Shown here: one piece after another, positions 19,840-28,932 of the stretch
Layout of the letters: every line of letters begins with the position of its first letter
Numbering within the stretch: the stretch's first letter is position 1
Assembly (NCBI GenBank): GCA_902516345.1
Contig: CABXYJ010000001.1
Span: 1-64,000 of the forward strand
Length of the DNA: 64,000 nt
Direction of reading: 5' to 3'
Source: an uncultured Pelagibacteraceae bacterium
GTDB taxonomy: Bacteria > Pseudomonadota > Alphaproteobacteria > Pelagibacterales > Pelagibacteraceae
The notes under the pieces: generated by a model
What the model saw: the letters and a program-made list of their open reading frames with translations, nothing else
Database searches by the model: none
Told to the model about the DNA's origin: nothing
Made by a program: the position numbers and the translations under genes

Positions 19840-20278
19840 GAGTGGAAAAATAGATTTATTCTTCGAAAATGACACAAAAAAATTAGCAAACACTATTTCC
19901 AAAAAAATTAAAATAGGTGATATTATTTATTTATATGGTGAGATAGGTGTAGGAAAAACAACTTTTGTTAAATATCTAATAAATAGTTTACAAAAAAAAA
20001 ATAATTTAACTGTATCAGAGGTGATCAGCCCTACCTTTGCGCTCTTAAATGAGTATCAGATTAAACAATTTAAGATTAATCATTTTGATTTATTTAGAAT
20101 TAAATCATCTAAGGAGATAGAAAATTTAGATTTATTTACTGATAGATCAAGTTCTATCACTTTAATCGAATGGCCGCAAAAAATTAAAAGAAAACCAAAA
20201 AACCTAATTGAATTAAAATTCAATTATCAAAACGACTACCAAAAAAGATCTGTAGAAATAAAAGGATTAAGTTTATAA
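19823..20278 (+). CDS. tsaE: tRNA threonylcarbamoyladenosine biosynthesis ATPase TsaE
   Basis: This 151-residue P-loop protein is the ATPase of the complex that makes the t6A modification of ANN-decoding tRNAs. The Walker A motif is [10 protein letters not shown] at about 39-48, followed by the family signature [11 protein letters not shown], the HFDLFRI segment and IEWPQK. It overlaps the ahcY end by 17 bases. A position between ahcY and amgK-murU is common in alphaproteobacteria. Confidence 0.94.
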   Translation: MHIATKSGKIDLFFENDTKKLANTISKKIKIGDIIYLYGEIGVGKTTFVKYLINSLQKKNNLTVSEVISPTFALLNEYQIKQFKINHFDLFRIKSSKEIENLDLFTDRSSSITLIEWPQKIKRKPKNLIELKFNYQNDYQKRSVEIKGLSL

Positions 20279-20286
20279 TTTTTCAA

Positions 20287-21234
20287 ATGAACAATTATAA
20301 AAATTTGAAAAAGCTTAAAGGTGATGCATCTTTTCGTAAATTTTATAGAAAAAAAAATAAAATTTTTTCATCCATTTTAGTTTACTCAAAAAAAGAAAAA
20401 TATACAAATTTGCTTGTGTATGATGCGATAAACAAAATTTTAATTAAAAATAAAATTTTAGCTCCAAAACTGTATAAAGAAAATTATGTAAAAAATTATA
20501 TTGAAATTGAAGATTTTGGTAATTTAACTATTCTTAAAGCCTTTAAAAAAAAAAAAATCAATAAATTTTTATATTTCAAAAAAATTATAAAGTTATTAAA
20601 TAAAATTCAATCAATCAAAGATAAAAATATAAAAAACTTTATGAGTGAAAGATACAAAATTCCAAAATATAGTAATAAGATCTTAATACAAGAAGCTAAC
20701 TTATTTTGTGATTGGTATGTAAAAAAAGCTTTACTGAATGATAAAAAAAACTTTATTCTAAAGTTTAAAAAGATAATAAAAAAAATTGTAATTAATTTAA
20801 AACTTAAAGATGAAGTATTTGTTCATAGAGATTTTCACATATCAAATTTAATGTTGGTAAAAAATCAAATAGGTATTGTAGATAGCCAGGATACCTTAAT
20901 TGGAAACAGAGCTTATGATTTAGCTTCACTAATTGATGACGTAAGATTTAAAACACCAAAATTATTAAAACAAAGGATTTACAAAAATTATCTAAATAGC
21001 TCGAAAAATTTGAGCCACATAAAACTAAAGAATGATTTTGAAATTTTGTCAATTTTGAGAAATCTAAAAATAATTGGTATTTTTACCCGTTTAGCTTATA
21101 GAGACGGAAAAAAAAGTTATTTAAGGTTAATCCCATATTGTTGGAAACTAATAAATGATAGAATTAATGAAAATAAAATTTTTACAGATTTAAAAATTCT
21201 TTTATCAAAAAATTTTCATGGTAAAATAAAATGA
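20287..21234 (+). CDS. amgK: Anomeric sugar kinase AmgK (aminoglycoside-phosphotransferase fold)
   Basis: This 315-residue kinase resembles AmgK, which phosphorylates N-acetylmuramic acid (and GlcNAc) at the anomeric position during cell-wall recycling. It has the start LKGDASFRKFYR typical of the family, the catalytic loop VHRDFHISNLML with Asp182, and the metal-binding IVDSQD with Asp199, then RAYDLASLIDD. It overlaps the MurU-like gene by four bases, as expected for this pathway pair. The protein is extremely lysine-rich and carries a run of 13 A at 20545-20557. Confidence 0.85.
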   Translation: MNNYKNLKKLKGDASFRKFYRKKNKIFSSILVYSKKEKYTNLLVYDAINKILIKNKILAPKLYKENYVKNYIEIEDFGNLTILKAFKKKKINKFLYFKKIIKLLNKIQSIKDKNIKNFMSERYKIPKYSNKILIQEANLFCDWYVKKALLNDKKNFILKFKKIIKKIVINLKLKDEVFVHRDFHISNLMLVKNQIGIVDSQDTLIGNRAYDLASLIDDVRFKTPKLLKQRIYKNYLNSSKNLSHIKLKNDFEILSILRNLKIIGIFTRLAYRDGKKSYLRLIPYCWKLINDRINENKIFTDLKILLSKNFHGKIK

Positions 21235-21920
21235 GTATTAATACAGCACTCATATTATGCGCTGGATTTGGAAAAAGATTAAATCCACTTACATTAAAAG
21301 TACCAAAACCTTTATTAAAGTTAAATAACAAAACATCTTTAGAGATTTGTATTGAAACTATATTAAAACTTGGAATAAAAAAAATTTCGATTAATACCTT
21401 TTATTTAGGAAGTCAAATTTCAGAGTACATAAAAAAAAAAAATTTTCCAATAGAAATTAAAATATTTGATGAGGGAAAAGAAATTCTAAATACTGGTGGT
21501 GGAATTTTAAATATGATTAATCAGCTTCCAGATAATGATTATATTATTTTTAACCCAGATACGATTTGGGGCGAAAATTATATTGGTGACATAAAAAAAA
21601 TGCAGAGTCATTACGTTTCTAAAAATTTAAATAATATCCTTCTAACTACAAATAAAAATTTGAGTTTTGATAAAAGTTTTCAAGGTGATTTTGAGTTAAA
21701 AGATAATCTATTAAAAAAAGGTGATAATAAAGATTTTATATACATAGGATGTCAGATTTTAAATAGAAAAATATTTAAAAAGCACAAGGTAAAAAATTTT
21801 TCAATTTCTGAGATTTGGAATAATTTATTGAGTAAAGATGAATTAAATGGTTTTGAGAGCAAAAATAAATTTTATCATTTAACAGATTTAGAAATTTTTA
21901 AAAAACTAAAAGATCTTTAG
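21231..21920 (+). CDS. murU: N-acetylmuramate-1-phosphate uridylyltransferase MurU-like
   Basis: This 229-residue nucleotidyltransferase starts with the NTP-binding motif LILCAGFGKRLNPLT and KVPKPLLKL, and has NTGGGILNM and NPDTIWG as metal and sugar sites. MurU converts MurNAc-1-phosphate to UDP-MurNAc, bypassing de novo synthesis and fosfomycin-sensitive MurA. The four-base overlap with amgK supports this over a generic sugar nucleotidyltransferase. A run of 12 A lies at 21431-21442. The 3' end overlaps convergent gpmA by 23 bases. Confidence 0.85.
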   Translation: MSINTALILCAGFGKRLNPLTLKVPKPLLKLNNKTSLEICIETILKLGIKKISINTFYLGSQISEYIKKKNFPIEIKIFDEGKEILNTGGGILNMINQLPDNDYIIFNPDTIWGENYIGDIKKMQSHYVSKNLNNILLTTNKNLSFDKSFQGDFELKDNLLKKGDNKDFIYIGCQILNRKIFKKHKVKNFSISEIWNNLLSKDELNGFESKNKFYHLTDLEIFKKLKDL

Positions 21921-22608
21921 CTCTTTCTTTATCGAGATATTCAGAATTCATTACTTGATTATCGTTGAATTCTAAGACTAAAGGATTTCCAGTAGGTATT
22001 TCTAAATTAGAAATAATATGATTGTCTAATTTAAATAAATATTTGCATAATGCTCTTATTGAATTGCCATGAGCAGATATTAGTACATTTTTATTTTTTA
22101 AATGATTACAAATTTCCTCGTTGTAATATTTTATTACTCTTTCATAAGTATCTTTTAAAGATTCAGTGTTGGGAATTACATTTATTGGTAGATTTTTATA
22201 AGTTTCAATGTTGGCTGGATGAAATGGACTACTTTTACTTAAAGGATCAGGCTTAACATCCCATGACCTTCTAAATTCATGAACTTTTTTCTCACCAATT
22301 TTTTGCATCATTTCTATTTTATTAAGACCAGTTAGAGCGCCATAATGTCTCTCATTTAATTGCCATGCTTGTGTAAAATTTTTATTATCATTTAAAATAT
22401 TTTGAATTATTTTTAATGTATTTTTTGCTCTTAATTGAAACGATGAGTAATAAAAATCTATTGATAAATTCTTTTTTTTAATTAATGCTCCCGCCTTTTT
22501 TGCTTCTAATATGCCATTTTCTGTCAAATCTATATCAACCCATCCAGTGAATCTTTTTTCTAGATTCCATTTACTTTGACCGTGTCTTATCAATATTAAA
22601 TAGTTCAT
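21898..22608 (-). CDS. gpmA: Phosphoglycerate mutase, 2,3-bisphosphoglycerate-dependent
   Basis: This enzyme interconverts 3- and 2-phosphoglycerate in glycolysis and gluconeogenesis. The 236 residues start with the phospho-acceptor LIRHGQSKWNLEKRFTGW (His9), followed by LTENG, YYSSFQLRAKNTL, LNERHYGALTGLNK and the second active-site histidine in ISAHGNSIRAL. These are the features of the dPGM family. The gene stands alone on this strand, tail to tail with murU. Confidence 0.95.
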   Translation of the reverse strand: MNYLILIRHGQSKWNLEKRFTGWVDIDLTENGILEAKKAGALIKKKNLSIDFYYSSFQLRAKNTLKIIQNILNDNKNFTQAWQLNERHYGALTGLNKIEMMQKIGEKKVHEFRRSWDVKPDPLSKSSPFHPANIETYKNLPINVIPNTESLKDTYERVIKYYNEEICNHLKNKNVLISAHGNSIRALCKYLFKLDNHIISNLEIPTGNPLVLEFNDNQVMNSEYLDKERAKDLLVF

Positions 22609-22648
22609 TACTTATAGTAAATTTTTTAATATAATTAAAATACTATAG

Positions 22649-23044
22649 ATGTTTAACAAATTTTTTTCATATTTAAAAAAAATTTTCTACTTAGCTAATG
22701 TGGTACTTATCGTACTCTATTTGTTTCCGGGAAGTATATTGGGGTGGATACTATATAAGGATGCTGGTCTTCAACCACAGATTACCTCAGATTTTATTGT
22801 ATCATCCAATCACGTTTACGCTTTTATAACTTTATCATTATTAGGCTATATAACATATGAAAGAGAAAAATTAAATTTGTTATTTGTATATTTGTTTTTT
22901 ATTTCCATAAGTCTAGAGGTCATGCATATTATTATCCCAAATCGGGGTTTTGAATTTTCTGATTTATTTGGAAATGTTGTGGGTGTATTAATTATATATT
23001 CTTACTGGAAAATATATAATTCTTTTAAAAATTATAAAAAATGA
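22649..23044 (+). CDS. VanZ-like membrane protein
   Basis: This 131-residue protein has about four hydrophobic helices and the VanZ-like pattern: a DKxxH-type region reduced to SSNHVYAFITLSLLGYIT, then LEVMHIIIPNRGFEFSDLFGNVVGVLI. VanZ-like proteins are widespread in bacteria and mostly of unknown function. The stop overlaps the start of the SLT lipoprotein by four bases, so the two are likely co-expressed. Confidence 0.65.
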   Translation: MFNKFFSYLKKIFYLANVVLIVLYLFPGSILGWILYKDAGLQPQITSDFIVSSNHVYAFITLSLLGYITYEREKLNLLFVYLFFISISLEVMHIIIPNRGFEFSDLFGNVVGVLIIYSYWKIYNSFKNYKK

Positions 23045-23643
23045 AAAGAAAAAGTTTCAATAAATTTTTAATTCTATTTTTTCTTATTTTTTCAGCATGT
23101 TCCTCAATACCAAAAAATGTATCTAATAGTTGTGATATATTTGATGAAAGATATTTTTGGTATAAACATGCAAAAAAGGTTGAGCAAAAATGGGGCACTC
23201 CAATATATTTGCAATTAGCAATAATAAAAATGGAGTCTGATTTTGATTGGTTAGCAAAACCACCAAGACAAAAAATATTTAAAATTATTCCTTTTAAAAG
23301 ACCATCAAGTTCATTTGGCTATTCTCAAGCGGTAAAAGGTACTTGGGAACAATACAAAAGGGAAACAGGTAATAAAGTTGCCACTCGAGCAAGATTTAAA
23401 GATAGTGTTGATTTTATTGGTTGGTATACAAATAAAACTGAAACTATTCTAAAAATTTCTAAAAAAGATGCTTTTAAACAGTATCTTGCATACCATGAAG
23501 GGTGGGGCAATTATAAATATTATAAAAAAAATGAAAAAGTTATTAGATTAGCAAAAAGAGTTGAAAAACAATCTAATATTTATAAAAAACAATTATCAAG
23601 CTGTAAGGATGCTTTAAATAAAAATAGATATCTTATTTTTTAG
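23041..23643 (+). CDS. Lipoprotein with transglycosylase SLT-like domain
   Basis: This 200-residue protein has a lipoprotein signal peptide with lipobox FSAC and Cys20 as the lipidation site. The rest resembles a lysozyme-like lytic transglycosylase domain: TPIYLQLAIIKMESDFDW carries the presumed catalytic Glu65, SSFGYSQAVKGTWEQYK matches the GxxQ-type motif, and YLAYHEGWGNYKYY the C-terminal motif. It probably cuts glycan strands from the outer or inner membrane. Its 3' end overlaps the convergent RND permease by 11 bases. Confidence 0.75.
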   Translation: MKRKSFNKFLILFFLIFSACSSIPKNVSNSCDIFDERYFWYKHAKKVEQKWGTPIYLQLAIIKMESDFDWLAKPPRQKIFKIIPFKRPSSSFGYSQAVKGTWEQYKRETGNKVATRARFKDSVDFIGWYTNKTETILKISKKDAFKQYLAYHEGWGNYKYYKKNEKVIRLAKRVEKQSNIYKKQLSSCKDALNKNRYLIF

Positions 23644-26600
23644 ATAATTCTTTTTTCAATTCAATATCTACAGCATCAATTCTTTTAGTGTTTTGTGCCA
23701 GAGCTAAGTACATTGACGGAGTTATATACAGAGTAAAAAAAGTAGAAATAATCATTCCACCCAAAATAGTCGATCCCACAGCTAATCTTGATCCCTCACC
23801 TGCGCCTGGTCCAATATTTCCTATGACTAATGGCATCATTGCAATCATTGTGCTCAGTGATGTCATAATAATTGGTCTAAATCTTACAGAACAAGCCTCT
23901 TTCACAGCTGTTTCAATACTTTTTCCGGTAGTTCTAATTTGATTAGCGTAATCAACAATTAAAATACTATTTTTCGTTGAAATACCTATCAGTATAATCA
24001 AGGCAATTTGAGAGAAAATATTTACTGAGCTGTTGAGAAATAAAATAAATACCAATCCTCCAAAAATAGCAAGTGGAACAGTCAAAATTATTATAAACGG
24101 ATGAATAAAAGAATTAAAAGTTGCTGCCATTACTAAATATGCAGTTAACAAAGCTAAAGCAAAGATTATAAATAATTCATTACTTGTCTCTTTTAACTCT
24201 TCAGATTTTCCTTTCCATGTGATTTGATTTTTTGGAGATATATCAACCATAACATTTTCAAAGAATTTTATAGCCTCTGCTAAGGTGTAGTTTTCATTAA
24301 TATTGGCGGAAACAGTCACAGCTCGTTGTCTATTGTATCTAGCTAATTGTTTAGCAGCCCCTTCATCTTTGAAACTGACTAGATTTGCTAATGAAATAAG
24401 TTTTCCGTTAGTTTCTGAGCGTATAAATATTTTCGAAACTCCATCCTTATTTCTCCTATCTGATAAATATTGTTGAACGATTATTGGGTATTCTTTACCG
24501 AGTTTATTAAAAGTAGTTATTTTCTTACCTCCATAAAGTGTTTCTAAAGTTTCCCCAATTGTTTTTGTTGAAACACCCAAATCTTTTGCTTTATTCTTGT
24601 TAATTATTAATTTCACCTCTGGTTTGTTTCGATTGTAATCAGACTCAATTCTTGAGAGATTTTTATTTGATCTAAGTTTTCTTATCACCTTTTTTTGGAT
24701 TTCCTCTAATTCGGGATAAGTATTTCCGTAAATTACCATTTGTACAGGTTTATTATAATTAGACACTCTTATGGCTTGTGGTGAAATCGGAAAAGCTAAT
24801 GCTTGTGGAAGAGTAACAATTTTTCCTATCGCTTCTCTTAAAACAACTTGTTGACTTTTTTTTCGATTTTTCCAATCGTCAAGTAGTGCTATGATTATGA
24901 AACTATTATAAGAATTAGCTGAACTCCCAAATCCGGGCACTCTCATTATAAATCTAGAATAGGGGCTATCTTCAGTTTGTAGAAGTGGGAGCAATCGAGC
25001 TTCAACTTTTTGGGCTTGTTCCTGGGTATATTCGAAAGAACTTCCTTCATCTGTTGCGCCAATTATTAGATAAGCTCCACGATCTTCCATAGGTAAGAGT
25101 TCTTTTTTTGAAAATGTGAATAATAAAACTGATGAAAAAATTATAAAAATGATAAAAAAACCAACAATTCTTGTTTTGTTAACAATTACATCTAGAGTTT
25201 CTCTATAAAAATTAGCAAAGCTTAAGAAAATTTTTTCAAATTTATGAATAACTAATTTTTTTGACTTTCTTTTATATAAAAATTTACTTGCAAGCATAGG
25301 AGACAAAGTAAGAGCTACAAAAGAGGATATAATTATAGAAAAAGATAAAGCTATTGCTGTTTCTTTAAATAATGTTCCTGATATTCCCTCTATAAAAATT
25401 AGAGGAAGAAAGACAGCAACTAAAATCAAAGTGGTAGCTATTATTGCAAATGAAATTTGCTTGGAACCTTTGTATGCTGCAATTAATGGTGTTTCACCAT
25501 TTTCTATCCTTCTATATATTGCGTCAGTCATAATTACTGAGTCATCAGTAATTATTCCAATAGCCAATATAAAACTTAAAAGAACAAAAATATTTATTGA
25601 AAGTCCAAAAATATAAAGACCCAAGAAGGAAGCAATTAAGCTTACTGGAAGAGCTATAGCTGGTACTATTACAGCTTTAAGATTACCTAGGAATAAATAT
25701 ATTATTAATACAACTAAAATGAATGCAATAATTAGGGTTTTGTACACTTCCTCAATTGCTGCCTCTACATAATTTGCCCTATTAAAAGATACCCTTAAAT
25801 CTAATTCTTCAGGTAGAGATTTTTTAACTTCAATAATTCTTTTTTTTATATTATCTGAAAGTTCGACTGTAGATGCCCCGCTTCTTGCGTATATACCAAT
25901 ACCAACAGTTTTTAAATTTACTTGATCTTTAGTTTGAGCTTTAAATAAAGTTTTCTCTGAAACTGGACCAAACTCAATATTAGCAACATCTGCCAGCAAA
26001 ATAACTTTGTTATTTGTCTTTTTTATTGGGAGTTGTTTAATAGAATTTATATCATTATAGGATTTATCTAAATTAAGAGTGAGATCAATATTATCTGCTT
26101 CAAGAGTGCCCGCTGGTAGACTAATATTTTCACCTCTTAAAGCTAGCTCTAATTCTTGTATTGTTAAATCGTTTGCTGCTAGTTTAATTGGATCAACCCA
26201 AATCCTAATACTTAATTCTCTTAATCCACCTACCCTTATTCTTCCTACATTTTTGACACTTGAAAATTGATCTATTAAAAAACGCTCAGCATAGTCTCCT
26301 AATTCAAGGTCACTCCATGTAGATGATGACAAAGACAACCACATAGTAGTGGTAAACCCAGCAGCTCTTTTTAATATTTGAGGGGGGTCAGACTCTGATG
26401 GTAAATTATCTACAACTCTAGCAACTCTTTCTCTTATATCATTTGCTGCGTTATCTAAATCCATACTAGTATCAAACTCTACATTTATAGTGCTTCTGCC
26501 ATTCTCTGATTTAGAGTCTATATTTTTGATACCCTCTGCACCTCCTATGACATCTTCTAATACTTGAGTCACCTCTTGATCTATAATCGAGGCAGCTGCA

Positions 26601-26761
26601 GATTTATAATCTACTTGTATTTGAACAACAGGTGGTTGGATCCCATCAGGTAGTTCTCTTACAGGCAGTTTCCAAAAGACAAACAAACCAAATATAATCA
26701 AAATTAAAGACATCACCCAAGATACAGTTGGTCTTCTAATGCTTAGTTCTGTGATAAACAT
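23633..26761 (-). CDS. RND-family efflux permease
   Basis: This 1042-residue inner-membrane proton antiporter is of the AcrB/MexF type. It starts MFITELSIRRPTVSWVMSL and keeps the transmembrane proton-relay residues: the Asp pair 406-407 in IGIITDDSVIMTDAIYRR and the lysine in GISTKNSILIVDYANQ of TM10. Two large periplasmic loops are present at the usual places. The adaptor gene ends immediately upstream. No outer-membrane TolC-type gene is in the window. The substrate cannot be told from sequence; drug, lipid or toxic metabolite export are all possible. Confidence 0.92.
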   Translation of the reverse strand: MFITELSIRRPTVSWVMSLILIIFGLFVFWKLPVRELPDGIQPPVVQIQVDYKSAAASIIDQEVTQVLEDVIGGAEGIKNIDSKSENGRSTINVEFDTSMDLDNAANDIRERVARVVDNLPSESDPPQILKRAAGFTTTMWLSLSSSTWSDLELGDYAERFLIDQFSSVKNVGRIRVGGLRELSIRIWVDPIKLAANDLTIQELELALRGENISLPAGTLEADNIDLTLNLDKSYNDINSIKQLPIKKTNNKVILLADVANIEFGPVSEKTLFKAQTKDQVNLKTVGIGIYARSGASTVELSDNIKKRIIEVKKSLPEELDLRVSFNRANYVEAAIEEVYKTLIIAFILVVLIIYLFLGNLKAVIVPAIALPVSLIASFLGLYIFGLSINIFVLLSFILAIGIITDDSVIMTDAIYRRIENGETPLIAAYKGSKQISFAIIATTLILVAVFLPLIFIEGISGTLFKETAIALSFSIIISSFVALTLSPMLASKFLYKRKSKKLVIHKFEKIFLSFANFYRETLDVIVNKTRIVGFFIIFIIFSSVLLFTFSKKELLPMEDRGAYLIIGATDEGSSFEYTQEQAQKVEARLLPLLQTEDSPYSRFIMRVPGFGSSANSYNSFIIIALLDDWKNRKKSQQVVLREAIGKIVTLPQALAFPISPQAIRVSNYNKPVQMVIYGNTYPELEEIQKKVIRKLRSNKNLSRIESDYNRNKPEVKLIINKNKAKDLGVSTKTIGETLETLYGGKKITTFNKLGKEYPIIVQQYLSDRRNKDGVSKIFIRSETNGKLISLANLVSFKDEGAAKQLARYNRQRAVTVSANINENYTLAEAIKFFENVMVDISPKNQITWKGKSEELKETSNELFIIFALALLTAYLVMAATFNSFIHPFIIILTVPLAIFGGLVFILFLNSSVNIFSQIALIILIGISTKNSILIVDYANQIRTTGKSIETAVKEACSVRFRPIIMTSLSTMIAMMPLVIGNIGPGAGEGSRLAVGSTILGGMIISTFFTLYITPSMYLALAQNTKRIDAVDIELKKELSKK

Positions 26762-27631
26762 CTATTTACTAATAGGTTTTATTTTTCCTCGAGGTCTTAC
26801 TTTTTTTAAACCCTCTGCCACAACAATATTTCCTTCATCTAATCCAGAAATGATTTCGATATTTTTATTAGATCTAAGGCCAGTTATTACCTCAGTTTTA
26901 TTCGCAACATTTTCATCTGTGATTTTGTAGACATATGATTTGTCCCCTTCTACCATTACACTTGTATCAGGAACACTTAATGAATTTCTTAAATTAAATT
27001 TAACACTCACTTCTAATAAAGATCCTGAAATTAAATCTAAGTTTTTATTTTCTACTTTTATTCTAGAAAGTAAACTTCTTGTGTCTGCATTAATTCTGCT
27101 TGAAACAAAATCTATTTCACCTTGAAAAACTTTATCTTTGTAACTAGATATTTTAACATTTACAGGTAACCCTTTTTTTATAGAAGCTGAGTAATTTTCA
27201 GGAATTTTTATATCTGAATATATCGTTGAGTTATCATCTAGCGTTATAATAATAATATTATTTGATACAAGAATATCCTCCGTTAGGCCAGTGTAGCCCA
27301 AAACACCATTAAAGGGGGCTAAGATATTTCCACTTTTTAATTTTATTAAGATATCTCCTTTTTTTACGAAATTTCTTAATTCCAAATCCTCAAAAAGATC
27401 ATCTTTTTTAATTTTAAATGTTTTAGATTTTTTTGAAACAGCAGTACCAAAAGTTTCAATTTTCTCTGAAAATTCCTTCTTCATAACTTTTGTAACCATT
27501 ACTCCAGGAGGAGGTCTTTTGCTAAATTTTTTTTTAAAATGATTACCAATCATTACTCTTCCAATAATCACAATCGCTATGATTAAAAAAAATATTAACA
27601 GTATAGAAATAATTTTTTTTGATCTTTTCAT
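26762..27631 (-). CDS. RND efflux periplasmic adaptor, short form lacking the helical hairpin
   Basis: This 289-residue membrane fusion protein has an N-terminal anchor at about 7-28, a lipoyl domain, a beta-barrel domain (about 130-210) and a membrane-proximal domain ending GLDEGNIVVAEGLKKVRPRGKI. The first lipoyl half-motif VKKGDILIKLKSG (89-101) runs straight into the second, NILAPFNGVLG (102-112). In typical adaptors a coiled-coil hairpin of 60 or more residues lies between them and contacts TolC. It directly precedes the permease, with only the stop and start codons adjoining. Confidence 0.88.
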   Translation of the reverse strand: MKRSKKIISILLIFFLIIAIVIIGRVMIGNHFKKKFSKRPPPGVMVTKVMKKEFSEKIETFGTAVSKKSKTFKIKKDDLFEDLELRNFVKKGDILIKLKSGNILAPFNGVLGYTGLTEDILVSNNIIIITLDDNSTIYSDIKIPENYSASIKKGLPVNVKISSYKDKVFQGEIDFVSSRINADTRSLLSRIKVENKNLDLISGSLLEVSVKFNLRNSLSVPDTSVMVEGDKSYVYKITDENVANKTEVITGLRSNKNIEIISGLDEGNIVVAEGLKKVRPRGKIKPISK

Positions 27632-27637
27632 TTTAAT

Positions 27638-28453
27638 CTAAATTATGCCGTATTCAGCCCAAGAGCCATCATAAATACAAGGATGATATTTATCATTTAT
27701 CAGCGAATAAGCTAGTGCCAAAACACACGCAGTAACACCTGAACCACATGAAAAAACTATATTTTGTTCACTGGTATTTTTTAAGCAAGTTTTAAAAATT
27801 ATTTTAAGGTCCTTTTTATTTTTGAAAGTTTTATCAAGATTTAAACATTGGTTGAAGGGAATACAAAAGGAATTTTTTATACTTCCACTTCTTAAACCTT
27901 TTCTTGGTTCTGGAACTTTTCCTTCAAATCTCTCTTTACTTCGAGCATCAATTATTTTAAATTTTTGAATGTTTATGTTGAGATTAATTAATTCTTTACT
28001 CTTAACTAATTCTTTTCTTTCTAAAGCTTTATATTTAGATGTCTGAACATTTGTTAATTCTTTAGTAACTCTTCTCTCCTCAGAAATCCACTTTTTTAAT
28101 CCCCCATTTAAAACATGAACTAGTTTAGGGTCATGTCCAAAATATATGAAGTTAAACCAACATCTACATGAACTGATTACGTCTGAATTATCGTAAATGA
28201 CAATTTCATCTTCTTTTTTAATTCCCATTTGAGACACGATTTTTTCCCATTCTTTTATTTCTACTAACATATGAGGTAGATCGGTATTTTTTTTAGAATT
28301 ATCATCTAAATCAAAAAATATTGCATTTGGAATATGTTGATTTTTATATTCATCGAGACCAACTCGATTAGTTTGAGGCATGTGCCAGGAACAATCAATT
28401 ATTTTTACTTTATTAATATTTTTATCTAACCAATCTGACTCTACTAAAGACAT
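27638..28453 (-). CDS. sseA: 3-mercaptopyruvate/thiosulfate sulfurtransferase (two rhodanese domains)
   Basis: This 271-residue protein has two rhodanese domains. The N-terminal, inactive-type domain covers about 1-130 (IIDCSWHMP, HIPNAIFFDLD). The C-terminal domain has IIDARSKERFEGKVPEPRKGLRSGSI and the active-site loop with Cys236 in FSCGSGVTACVLA. The CGSGVT loop is the type associated with 3-mercaptopyruvate rather than thiosulfate. It directly abuts msrA and lies seven bases before the RND adaptor gene, suggesting one leftward transcript. Confidence 0.9.
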   Translation of the reverse strand: MSLVESDWLDKNINKVKIIDCSWHMPQTNRVGLDEYKNQHIPNAIFFDLDDNSKKNTDLPHMLVEIKEWEKIVSQMGIKKEDEIVIYDNSDVISSCRCWFNFIYFGHDPKLVHVLNGGLKKWISEERRVTKELTNVQTSKYKALERKELVKSKELINLNINIQKFKIIDARSKERFEGKVPEPRKGLRSGSIKNSFCIPFNQCLNLDKTFKNKKDLKIIFKTCLKNTSEQNIVFSCGSGVTACVLALAYSLINDKYHPCIYDGSWAEYGII

Positions 28454-28897
28454 TTATCTTTTTTCTAAATATTTTTGGTGGTATTCTTCCGCGGGACAAT
28501 AATTTTTTAAAAAAGAAATTTTAGTTACAACTTTTCCTGATAATCTTTCATTTACTTCTTGCAATATCCTCTCAGCTATCATTTTTTGTTTATCATTTAG
28601 GTAAAAAATTTCACTTCTATACTGAGTCCCAAAATCTGGCCCTTGAGAATTGAGAGTAGTAGGATCGTGAATTTGAAAAAAAATTTTTAGAATTTTTTCG
28701 TAAGTTATAATTTTTTCATCAAAATCAAGCTTAACAACTTCAGCATGATTTGTTTGCCCTGAACAGACTTCTTTATAGGTTGTCACAGAACTATTGCCAC
28801 CACAATATCCTACTTCTGTTTTTATAATACCTTCAATTTTACTAAACTTAATTTCTGGTCCCCAAAAACACCCAAGAGCTAAAACTGCTATTTCCAT
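28454..28897 (-). CDS. msrA: Peptide-methionine (S)-S-oxide reductase MsrA
   Basis: This 147-residue enzyme repairs oxidised methionine. The catalytic Cys10 lies in GCFWGPE, followed by VGYCGG, YKEVCSGQTNHAEVV, FFQIHDPTTLNSQGPDFGTQYRSEIFY and a C-terminal resolving-cysteine region NYCPAEEYHQKYL. It is the first gene of the leftward msrA-sseA-RND run. Confidence 0.96.
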   Translation of the reverse strand: MEIAVLALGCFWGPEIKFSKIEGIIKTEVGYCGGNSSVTTYKEVCSGQTNHAEVVKLDFDEKIITYEKILKIFFQIHDPTTLNSQGPDFGTQYRSEIFYLNDKQKMIAERILQEVNERLSGKVVTKISFLKNYCPAEEYHQKYLEKR

Positions 28898-28932
28898 TGA
28901 TTATAAATTAAATTAATTTACAAATTATTCTT

